Of a DNA stretch of 64,000 nt, positions 56,549 through 64,000 are shown one piece after another. The stretch is from Jaenimonas drosophilae (lineage: Eukaryota > Euglenozoa > Kinetoplastea > Trypanosomatida > Trypanosomatidae): NCBI GenBank assembly GCA_030849065.1, contig JASAON010001594.1, forward strand, positions 1 through 64,000. Reading direction: 5' to 3'. Position 1 is the first letter of the stretch. Each line of letters begins with the position of its first letter. The translations under genes and the position numbers were made by a program. The notes under the pieces are model-generated. The model searched no databases and was not told the DNA's origin. It saw only the letters and a program-made list of their open reading frames with translations.

Positions 56549-57550
56549 AAAAAAAAAGTCATGATTCAGACATGCGTTATGAGCGATATATGTCAGCCAT
56601 CAGAAGCTTTATTGAAACCCAACCAAACGTACATTTGCAGCCCCTTGTGTGTGGCGTAGTATGGTTACGGATACTGCCCTGGTTCGATGATGTTCCATCT
56701 CACACACACGCCCATACAACTCTCGTATATGAATGTGGACCCTCTTTGTCAAGTGCTGCCCTACCCGTCGCATGTTTGGTGGATGATTTGGAAAGAGAGA
56801 GCATCTTCTTCTTTTTCCTTCGTCTTCCGTGACTGCACAGGTACGCGCATGACACTACCCCCTCCAGCTTCGTGGTTTCTTTTTTGGCTCTTGTGGCAAT
56901 CGTGTTGTCCGTGGATGCATCTCGTTTACCCAATCCCATCCTGCCTACCCCTCGTACCACCACTGCACACCTTAGCGTTTTTCTATCCCCCCAGCGACAT
57001 CCACGCGGAGTGGCGATGCTTCCTCTCCCTAACTAACTTCTCCACTAACAGCGGAATACCTTCTTATCTCCACTGAGTGTTGGGACCTCACAACCTTTTC
57101 TTTGTGATGCCATTTCGCGGGCGAGCTCTTGGCGTGGGGCGAAGGTCGGCTCTAACATGCGCTGGTTGCCTCCTTCTACGCCGGACCTCTTTATGCAGTG
57201 ACTCTGTCCCACCCTCGGGAATATGCATCATCATCACTCTCCTTCTTTATCTCATCTCTGAACCTGTGATAGTTTCGTTTGCTTCCTCCTAGTCACTAGC
57301 CCACTTCGTGTTGTTCCCCTGGAAGCACATCCATCCCGGTCTTCCGAGCCGCCGTTTGTGTCTTGCTCTGGTGTACGATCGTGCCCCTCCCCCTTCATCC
57401 TCCTTCTCCTGACAAGAGTCCCTCACTGGGTGTCCTTCAGGGCTGGTTTTGTTGTGGTTGAGGACACAGCTTGTTGTTGTTTGTTGTTCGGTGAACCAAA
57501 GTAAGGGACACCCTCTCCACGGTCACACTCATCGCAGAAGCTTTTATCTG

Positions 57551-57588
<38 letters not shown>

Positions 57589-57670
57589 ATTTGTTTCTCT
57601 TGGCGTCATCACACCAATCTAGGCTTCCTTACAGCTCCACTTTCATCAATTCTTTGTGCAAGCTGCCAAC
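56549..57670 (+). other. Intergenic, about 1.1 kb
   Basis: An A-run directly follows the AspRS stop. Frames present (for example 56687-57076) have leader-like hydrophobic or Ser/Pro composition and are not called. A CA repeat lies at 57555-57588. The acceptor for EIF4E is CAG ending at 57634. Confidence 0.45.
57555..57588. repeat. CA microsatellite in EIF4E leader
   Basis: CA dinucleotide repeat of about 34 bases with one CG step. It lies upstream of the predicted acceptor, so it is probably outside the mature EIF4E mRNA. Confidence 0.85.
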
Positions 57671-58855
57671 ATGTCAGCCCTCAGTACCGGAGCCGGGGAG
57701 TACGTCCCTTCATGGATGAAGAAGGCTGCAGCAGCGCCTGCTAGTACTCGGCCTGCCATGAGTGTCACCCACACATCCAACAACGCGAGCACACCGGGTT
57801 ATAGCCATCCTCCAGTGGCCTACATGCCCAGTGGCCTTCCACCCCCAAGCCCCTCCAGTCGTCCCGCTGCCCAACTTCATAGCCAACCTCCACGAGTGAT
57901 GCCCAGCCCAAACATGGCCAAGCGTCTGCCGATCCGCATGAGCCCCGCCCTCATCCCACGCTCTCACATGAACCCAAATGCCAGTGAGTTTGTCCCTGGC
58001 AAGCATGAGGAACTGCCAGCGCTGCCCACCTCCACGGCGGACATGGAGGCCGCACATAGTGCAGCCATGCCAACCCCACGCTCCGCCCGTCTGCGGGCAC
58101 GTGGGTACACCGTATCCCCCTCCCTCGGACCTATGCAGCTGCCCTCCACGGCGGAGGAGATTGATGCCATCGTCCGTCGCAGTGCGCTCGACCTGACCGC
58201 GAAGCCCTACACCCCCGCCCGTACCATGTCTCGTGTGGTGCTGGCAAAGCCCATGGCACCTCCATCGGCCCCATCCGCAGACCCAACAGAGGAGGAGTCC
58301 GCGTCTACGGGCTTGATGCTGCGTGACTTGTGGTGCCTCTTTTATCTGCCCACCTCGTTTGGTGAGAACATCAAGGCTGAGGACTACAACCCACTCTTGG
58401 TCTTTCGTATTGAGAGCATCCCGACATTTTGGAAGGTCTTTAACAACGTGGAGGCGCCCACGAACATGAAGCTGAGTACCTTGTACCTCTTCCGTGACGG
58501 TATTGATCCCAAGTGGGAGGACCGCGCCAACTGTGAAGGTGGCATCATCCGCATTGATGTCAGCTCCAAGGCGGTGGATGAGGCCTGGGAGCTACTTCTG
58601 TGCAAGACGATGAGCGATTCATGGCGCCATGCGGCACGAAACACCGTCAATGGTGTGGCGCTGAAGGTGCGTCATCGTGGGTACATCCTCGAGGTGTGGG
58701 TGACGGAGGACACCGCTGACATCAAGACTGACCTCGCCGACCTTCTTCAGCCCTGCCTGGGAGATGCCGTTGCCCTCAGCTACGTATCCCACCGTGCCCA
58801 TCAAGAAGCCGTTGTTGCAAAGCAGGCGAAGCAGAAGCAGCAAAACCGACGGTAA
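57671..58855 (+). CDS. EIF4E: Cap-binding translation factor EIF4E (EIF4E3/EIF4E4 type) with PAM2-like motifs
   Basis: 394 aa. A roughly 215-residue disordered N-terminus carries two PAM2-like motifs: LSTGAGEYVPSWM (4-16) and SHMNPNASEFVPGK (98-111). PAM2 peptides bind the MLLE domain of poly(A)-binding protein. The eIF4E fold (about 217-385) keeps three cap or partner Trp positions: Trp254 (PTFWKVFNN), Trp282-Glu283 (DPKWEDR) and Trp343 (LEVWVTED). The cap-stacking residue equivalent to human Trp56 seems to be Tyr239. Long N-termini that contact PABP are described for Leishmania EIF4E4 and its relative EIF4E3, the forms thought to drive general translation. Which of the two this is cannot be settled here. 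ATG 57671 follows the acceptor at 57633-57634. Confidence 0.92.
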   Translation: MSALSTGAGEYVPSWMKKAAAAPASTRPAMSVTHTSNNASTPGYSHPPVAYMPSGLPPPSPSSRPAAQLHSQPPRVMPSPNMAKRLPIRMSPALIPRSHMNPNASEFVPGKHEELPALPTSTADMEAAHSAAMPTPRSARLRARGYTVSPSLGPMQLPSTAEEIDAIVRRSALDLTAKPYTPARTMSRVVLAKPMAPPSAPSADPTEEESASTGLMLRDLWCLFYLPTSFGENIKAEDYNPLLVFRIESIPTFWKVFNNVEAPTNMKLSTLYLFRDGIDPKWEDRANCEGGIIRIDVSSKAVDEAWELLLCKTMSDSWRHAARNTVNGVALKVRHRGYILEVWVTEDTADIKTDLADLLQPCLGDAVALSYVSHRAHQEAVVAKQAKQKQQNRR

Positions 58856-59692
58856 AAGTGATTTTCCGCTCTCAGCCTTCGTGACCCATGAGAACACCAA
58901 TATGCCACACCTCTGAGGAAGAAACTGTCTTGACGAGAATGTGGTTCCCCCCACAAATCCAATTTCTTCCCGCTGAAGGATCAGTTTCTGTGGTGTTCAG
59001 AAGAATAAGTTGTGCCTTTGTGGCTGCATGTGACGATGTGAGGCCCCACGTAGTGTGTGTGTGCTTTGGAGTTTCCTTGATACCGACTGATACTCCAAGC
59101 ATGTATCTCACATGACGTTGTGAGATGCACACAACAGGAGAAAGAACTGCGCTGGAGTAGGGGGAGGCTCCGTCCTTGCAGTTGCGCTGCACCGCGTATG
59201 AAGAATGAGAGAGGTGGACGACGGGACAACGAAGTGAAGTGAGCAGCAGGAGAGAAGTGCAGAGCGGGCTGGCTTCATTTTATCCATTCAATGTCATCCA
59301 CACGATGCCAATCTGACTAACACGTGCTAAGAATTCATCTTTGTGGGCGTGGTGGAGCGCGAGCCATCTAAAACAACTCGCACCCCCCTTTCACGCTCTA
59401 CTGCCCCCCCAGCCTTTTTTATAACAGGTGTTAAGCCAATGTGTGTGACGGAAGGCAGTACTGTGTACATGCCTCAGGGAGTAGGTACTCTGAGGCTAGG
59501 CTAGTCCTTACCAACTACCTATTGAGGATGAATTCTTCTTCTTCTTCTTCAATCATTGTTGATGTAGCCTCTCGTTTAGACTCCTCTCTCTCCCCCCCCC
59601 TTCACGACTTCTGAAGGGTCGCGCCTTCCTATATCTTCGTATTCCTGTGGCAGTTTTTGCTTCGCTCACGGAATTGGTAAGCAACAATATTC
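58856..59692 (+). other. Intergenic, about 840 bp
   Basis: No supported gene. A CTT microsatellite lies at 59533-59550 and a strong C/T tract at 59580-59610 with AG at 59615-59616. A second very good tract ends in CAG at 59758, inside the next reading frame. Confidence 0.45.
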
Positions 59693-60571
59693 ATGTCCTC
59701 CTCATTGGTATCACGATCGGTGTGCATCACCAGACGCCTCTCTCGCTTGCCCTTGCAGCACACCCATGCCCGTCTATCCATGGGAGCTCTGTGCGCCACA
59801 TCTGGTGTCATGGGGCCCTTGATGGTGCAGCGAGCCACCTTCATGAGTGGCTCGGCGGTGTGGCGGAAGGACATCCGAAAAGGTGATCGTGGCGAGTCTC
59901 GACGCCTCACCTTTGAGGAGCGGGCTGAGCGGCGCATGGGTAAAACACGTGAGCAACGTGCGTCCAAGGAGCAGGTGCTGCAAGAAGCACAAACGATTGT
60001 CTTTGAGGACTTCCCAGAGGACCTCAACACCATCTACGTCAAGATCTTTGACAAGGCCAACTCCACGGCCATGAAGGTACTCAACATGGCCAAGTGCCTC
60101 GAGTGCCTGGAGACGGAGGTGAGTGGAGGCCACACAGTACTCCTCACCAAGATTGCGCAAGTTGTGAAGACGGACAACAACACCATTGAAATAACCCCAC
60201 AGAACAACACCTTCGGCAATGCCATTCTTCAGCGCGTCTCCCGCTTTGATGGCTCCCTTCGTGTGTCCAAGGAGGGCCCAAAAATTAAGGTGGTGCTGCC
60301 GCCCGTCACCACCGCCCGCCGCGATCGCTCCGCCACCGACATCAAAAACCTCATCTCCACTTTCCGCCAAAAGACCAAGCAATCACGAACCAATGCTGGA
60401 AAGGTTATTCAGGACTGCGGCGTGGATGATGGCGCCTTGTCCGAGCTCTCGGAACAGCTAGATGCCACATTATCGTCCTTTGTAGAAGAGAAGACGGAAG
60501 AACTCGAGCTGCTGGCAGAGGAGGTTCAATCCATGGGTATTGAGGAGTCCGACGCCACGGTCTCATCCTAG
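59693..60571 (+). CDS. Mitochondrial ribosome recycling factor-like protein
   Basis: 292 aa. The N-terminus is Arg/Ser-rich without acids (SLVSRSVCITRRLSRLPLQH), as for mitochondrial import. Residues about 105-285 fit ribosome recycling factor: ITPQNNTFGNAILQRVSRFD, then the hallmark KIKVVLPPVTTARRDRSATD, IKNLISTFRQKTKQSRTNAG and the closing helix SSFVEEKTEELELLAEEVQS. RRF splits post-termination ribosomes with EF-G2. Conservation of the tip domain is weak, so it could be a divergent RRF or a ribosome-bound relative. ATG 59693 is the first after the tract ending near 59610; an acceptor at 59757-59758 would instead use in-frame ATG 59780, giving MGALCATSGVMGPL. Confidence 0.75.
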   Translation: MSSSLVSRSVCITRRLSRLPLQHTHARLSMGALCATSGVMGPLMVQRATFMSGSAVWRKDIRKGDRGESRRLTFEERAERRMGKTREQRASKEQVLQEAQTIVFEDFPEDLNTIYVKIFDKANSTAMKVLNMAKCLECLETEVSGGHTVLLTKIAQVVKTDNNTIEITPQNNTFGNAILQRVSRFDGSLRVSKEGPKIKVVLPPVTTARRDRSATDIKNLISTFRQKTKQSRTNAGKVIQDCGVDDGALSELSEQLDATLSSFVEEKTEELELLAEEVQSMGIEESDATVSS

Positions 60572-61422
60572 TTAGCCACTATTCATGTTGTGGCCTCCAC
60601 CATGCCCCACGTTGTTTCTACGTGCGTGTCCTTCCCTCATTCTGAGAATGCTGCTCAATGTACGAGACATTTGCATCACCTGATTCTCATCTTGTGCCTA
60701 CCATAGAGCACCTTTACATGCACAACACATCAAACACCTCTTTTCCACGGTTCACTATGCCTGACATCACACTACACGTACCCTGAAAACCTTCTTACCT
60801 TTCTTTTTACACTCATGTGATACAATAACTCCAAGGAAATGTACGTGCACAACTACCCTGACTTCACCACCTACATTATCACTCCACTGCCGTGACTGCC
60901 ATGACATGATGACACAAACGATTCTATTACCTGTGGGATCTTAGTACTCATTGCTGAAAAACGAGCGATGCGCGCTTGGTAGCACAAGCGTGAACTGATG
61001 TCATGNACGAGCGATGCGCGCTTGGTAGCACAAGCGTGAACTGATGTCATGTGTACGTCAACGGCCTGAGTGTACGTTTCCCCCCACTTATGCAACATGA
61101 TTCTGTTGTTGTATAGCTGCTTTCTTTTACAGAAACTACATGCTATTTGTACTGTTCGTGCATTGTGCAAGTGCATGAGTGGCCTATACCGTGAGGAACT
61201 TGACCATCTTCTCTTCTTTACTCTCGTGCTCTTGTTGTTGTTAGGTGAGGTGCTCCCTTTTTACTGGATAAGACTGCGCTCTAGGTTTTATTTTCTTTAG
61301 TGATTAACTTGACGTAGCAAAAGGAAGGGGTGATCAGCACCGGCTTGCTTTCATTATATTTCCCTTAGTTTGTGTTTCTTGTACCCATCTGGTTGGTCAT
61401 TCTCTATCTATCACTTGTGCCC
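60572..61422 (+). other. Intergenic, about 850 bp, containing an assembly join
   Basis: No gene seen. It holds the exact 45-bp direct repeat with a single N between copies (60961-61051). The acceptor for QSOX is probably TTAG at 61367-61368, after a T-rich tract. Confidence 0.5.
60961..61051. repeat. 45-bp exact direct repeat flanking one N (assembly join)
   Basis: 60961-61005 and 61007-61051 are identical and are separated only by an N at 61006. This is what is produced when two contigs with overlapping ends are joined without merging the overlap. It is most likely an artefact, not biology. Confidence 0.85.
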
Positions 61423-63006
61423 ATGATGTACCAATGGTGGATGTCATGGTCAAGGGCGGTGCTGATGGTGTGCGTGCTGTGCCTTGTCTTCGTGACCGGG
61501 GTCGTGGGGAAGCACTCCCTCTTTGAAGGTTCCAAGTATGTGATGGAGGTGACTACCTTTGAGATGGGGGCATTGAATGTTGATGCACGCATGTGCCCAA
61601 CCGTTATGCTCTTCTACGCAGACATGTGCGGACACTGCCGCAAGTTCGCCCCCGTCTACGCAGCGAGCGCAGAGAAGCTCCACGAGGACAGCGCCCGCGG
61701 TGCAGAGACGTATTCACTGTACGGTCGTTCCATCATCACCAGTGTAAATTGCATGCGGGGTGGCAATCTTCATCTCTGCACCTCCGTCAATATCACGGGG
61801 GTGCCGGTGCTTGGGCTGTGGATCCCACGAATGCTACCATCTGCTCCACGCACCGCATCGTTGCTAGATACGCACACCTTTTATCGTGTGACGCTTCCTT
61901 CCGGTGCTGACGTACCCACTCTTCTTGCCACCGCCTGGAATCATCAGCGCCCCCAGGGATGGAATGCGGAGAATGAGAAGCACTGCGGCAGTGTGGTGGC
62001 CAATCTGCCCAATGGCCGAGGGGAGTACTCCGTCGCGCCCGTTGAGCCAGCGACCAACATCTTTGTTGAGGAGCATAGTGTCATGGCCTCCGACATCATC
62101 AATGGCTTCTTCTTCATGATGAACCACGAGGTTCCCCTCTCTGGCCTTGACACGGTGGAGAAGGTTATTGCCCTGAGGGTGTTTCTGGCGACAGTGACGT
62201 CACACCTACCGGGTATTGGTGCGGAGCCGCTGCTGCGGTTTCTGAGGAACGTGACGGTGGGAACCAAGATCACGCAGTCTGAGTGGCTGGCGCAGGTCAA
62301 GGCGGCGCAGATACCCATTGCCGGCGAGCCCAATGACCTGCACTGGAAGACTTGCCAAGGTTCTAGCTGGAAGTTCCGTGGACCTCCATGTGGGCAGTGG
62401 CTCCTGTTTCATTCGCTGACGGTGAATTTTGCCAAGCCCAGCTCCAACACGGAGGATGGGGGCTTTGTCTTCTCCGTTATTCGTGGCTATGTAGAGCATT
62501 TTCTTAGTTGTCTTCCGTGCCGCAAACACTTCCTGCGGTTCAAGCCACGCTCGGGGGAGTGCAGCCTGCTTGCACTGTGGAGGGCGCACAACGTGGCCAA
62601 CCGCTTCCTCGCGGAGGATCCTACCGCGGCCAATGACCCCCTGGTGCCCAAGGTCCAGTACCCCACTGCGGAGCGCTGCCCAATCTGTTACACCCCACCA
62701 GAGGAGGGGGACGAGGACGGTATTGACTTGGAACAAGTCACGCAGTTTATATTCAGGACCTTCCACTATCCTAACCCGTTGAAGGATGACTCGTCAGTGA
62801 ATTTCGTGGACTACAACTATCTGAACGCGCACTTTCCACCCAGGAAGGTTCGCCGACGGAGGCCCATTTTCTCTAAGCAACTAGTGACTGCCCCCTATTT
62901 GCTCTTTCCCATTGTGATTGCGTGTTTGTTCTTTGTGACGCGCCGACATCTTCGTCGATCTCTGCCCATCTCGAGGATGCTATCAGGCAAGAACCGGCAT
63001 GAATAG
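61423..63006 (+). CDS. QSOX: Quiescin sulfhydryl oxidase (QSOX)
   Basis: 527 aa. A hydrophobic signal peptide (about 11-28) is followed by a thioredoxin domain with CGHC at 69-72 (YADMCGHCRKFAPVY). A helical linker leads to an ERV/ALR domain (about 315-455): PPCGQWLLFHSLTVNFA, the FAD-proximal CLPC at 363-366, FKPRSGECSLLALWRAHNVA and the distal CPIC at 419-422. A C-terminal transmembrane helix (about 495-512) and a basic tail follow. QSOX makes disulfides in secretory proteins, passing electrons from Trx Cys to ERV Cys to FAD to oxygen. Kinetoplastid QSOX has a single Trx domain, as here. ATG 61423 follows the acceptor at 61367-61368. Confidence 0.95.
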   Translation: MMYQWWMSWSRAVLMVCVLCLVFVTGVVGKHSLFEGSKYVMEVTTFEMGALNVDARMCPTVMLFYADMCGHCRKFAPVYAASAEKLHEDSARGAETYSLYGRSIITSVNCMRGGNLHLCTSVNITGVPVLGLWIPRMLPSAPRTASLLDTHTFYRVTLPSGADVPTLLATAWNHQRPQGWNAENEKHCGSVVANLPNGRGEYSVAPVEPATNIFVEEHSVMASDIINGFFFMMNHEVPLSGLDTVEKVIALRVFLATVTSHLPGIGAEPLLRFLRNVTVGTKITQSEWLAQVKAAQIPIAGEPNDLHWKTCQGSSWKFRGPPCGQWLLFHSLTVNFAKPSSNTEDGGFVFSVIRGYVEHFLSCLPCRKHFLRFKPRSGECSLLALWRAHNVANRFLAEDPTAANDPLVPKVQYPTAERCPICYTPPEEGDEDGIDLEQVTQFIFRTFHYPNPLKDDSSVNFVDYNYLNAHFPPRKVRRRRPIFSKQLVTAPYLLFPIVIACLFFVTRRHLRRSLPISRMLSGKNRHE

Positions 63007-63374
63007 CAGATGTTGGTGCGCCGACCACCTCGTCTCCGTCCACGGTGAGTTTCCTTCCTCTTTCTCTCCTCTCCACAGCATCAACTGAGAGGTGAGAAAC
63101 TCATGCTCATCTCTCAGGTACTAATCACTTGGTGCAAAACGCGTTCTTTCTCTTTGACCGTCTTTCATGCTCTACGGTACTTCTCGTGGTGAGGATATTT
63201 CACAATGAGATGATGCGGTGATTAGTACGCAAATACTGAATGAACTAGCAGGTTGGTTATGTACTCTCTTCGCGTGTTGCGTTTGTGTTTCATTTCATCT
63301 CTCTGCTTCTGTTTGATTGTTTCACGACTGAAGGAAAGACACAACTCAATGGGACGTGCACGTTGTACCACGTT
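63007..63374 (+). other. Intergenic, 368 bp
   Basis: 3' UTR and leader. C/T tract at 63053-63078 ends in CAG (63078-63080); another at 63283-63325 is followed by AGs from about 63332. No gene seen. Confidence 0.4.
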
Positions 63375-64000
63375 ATGAGTCTCTTTAAACGTTGTCTGTC
63401 TCTCGTCAACACGCAGAGTGGGACACGTGATGGGCTAACTGTCTATGCCAGCGCTTTCGCCAAGTACCTGGATGCCTCTGGCATCACGCACACGGATATT
63501 CGGCTGCCTGGAGTAGATCTCCAAGCCATCATGGCGTCGCAGCTGAAGGCCCACGATGCGCTGGTGATTGTTGGCGGGGATGGTACCATTAGTAGCGTGG
63601 TGAATGTGCTGGCTTCACATCATCAACAGCACCAACAGGAAGGTTCTAGCGTTGTTGCCTCCTCAGGCCAACCGACGCCCTCAATACCCCTGAAACCCAT
63701 CGTCCTCGTGCCCTGTGGCCTTCAGAACTCCATAGCCCACTCCCTAGGACTAAGCTCCGCACAACGCACCGTCAGCTCCATTGTGGTAGGACGCACCATT
63801 GACATCCCTGTGTGGGTCGTTCTCCTCAATGGCAAAGTGGTTCGCTGGGTGTGCTCCTACGCCGCCATTGGTACCTACGCCAGCATTGTTGCGCGCTATC
63901 AACGCCTTCATCACTGGTCGGAGGAGTTCATCGCACTCCCCGCCCCACGAATGAAGTTGAGAGCTGCGTCGCTCTATACCGCCATGGAACACCGCCATGT
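63375..64000 (+). CDS. Sphingosine kinase / diacylglycerol kinase family protein, 5' part
   Basis: 208 codons are seen; the frame runs off the window. The start MSLFKRCLSLVNTQSGTRDG is followed by a DAGK catalytic fold with LVIVGGDGTISSVVNVL (the GGDGT nucleotide-binding motif) and VPCGLQNSIAHSLGLSSAQR, matching the Gly-x-x-Asn-x-x-Ala block. Later segments (RTIDIPVWVVLLNGKVVRW; YAAIGTYASIVARYQ) fit the lipid-kinase beta domain. Members phosphorylate sphingosine, ceramide, diacylglycerol or acylglycerol. Which substrate applies cannot be told from this part. A His/Gln-rich insert (HHQQHQQ) lies between the two motifs. The sequence shows no signal peptide. Confidence 0.85.
   Translation, partial: MSLFKRCLSLVNTQSGTRDGLTVYASAFAKYLDASGITHTDIRLPGVDLQAIMASQLKAHDALVIVGGDGTISSVVNVLASHHQQHQQEGSSVVASSGQPTPSIPLKPIVLVPCGLQNSIAHSLGLSSAQRTVSSIVVGRTIDIPVWVVLLNGKVVRWVCSYAAIGTYASIVARYQRLHHWSEEFIALPAPRMKLRAASLYTAMEHRH

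Noticed and set aside
56687..57076. 129-codon frame after AspRS
   Set aside because: Trp/Pro/Ser-rich translation of leader-like sequence with no acceptor context and no motif.

Overview
The window is nuclear DNA of a trypanosomatid (Kinetoplastea). All 34 protein genes lie on the + strand, none shows a spliceosomal intron, and most are preceded by a long polypyrimidine tract followed by an AG, the signature of spliced-leader trans-splicing in a polycistronic unit. Several genes are typical of this group: a stand-alone 66-residue ribosomal protein S30, an EIF4E with a long PAM2-bearing N-terminus, a membrane-anchored QSOX and a cap-binding protein CBP20. The genus cannot be fixed from sequence alone.

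Left edge (1-2132): the window opens inside a 5S rRNA gene on the + strand (3' half, then a T6 terminator). About 2 kb of non-coding, GC-rich DNA follows, full of G and C homopolymer runs. This looks like the boundary where the polycistronic unit begins. From 2133 rightwards the genes run head to tail without a strand switch to the end of the window.

Region 2.1-11 kb: APC/C subunit CDC16, an unknown charged protein, a hydratase/FAH-like protein, NudC, an unknown protein, two copies of rpS30 with the same coding sequence, and an N-acylated phospholipase C-like protein with a PDZ insert that lacks the catalytic histidines. The first five genes look more AT-rich than the rest. Region 11-23 kb: a mitochondrial PPR-like protein, an unknown, a dynactin p25-like beta-helix protein, histidyl-tRNA synthetase with a possible mitochondrial presequence, RRS1, an N-myristoylated cytochrome b5/b5 reductase fusion and a STE11/MEKK-like kinase. 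Then comes an unusually long gene-free stretch (22.6-26.5 kb).

Region 26-48 kb: BBS2, a degenerate mitochondrial acyl-CoA-synthetase-like protein, SF3B2, a coiled-coil protein, an LMBR1-like membrane protein, CBP20, an ALG14-ALG13 fusion, NAA25, a leucine-rich-repeat protein, a SAM-domain membrane protein and a low-complexity protein. Region 48-64 kb: an acidic coiled-coil protein, bystin, a repeat protein, aspartyl-tRNA synthetase, an EIF4E3/4-type cap-binding protein, a ribosome-recycling-factor-like protein, QSOX and the 5' part of a sphingosine/diacylglycerol kinase family gene.

The genes do not form one pathway, as expected for trypanosomatid units: ribosome biogenesis and translation, RNA processing, cilium and dynein function, secretory-pathway chemistry and lipid signalling are interleaved. 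The most notable items are two apparent pseudoenzymes (PLC-like and acyl-CoA-synthetase-like), the S30 pair with unrelated flanks, a 16-bp perfect hairpin at 48.1 kb, and an unmerged assembly join at 61.0 kb.
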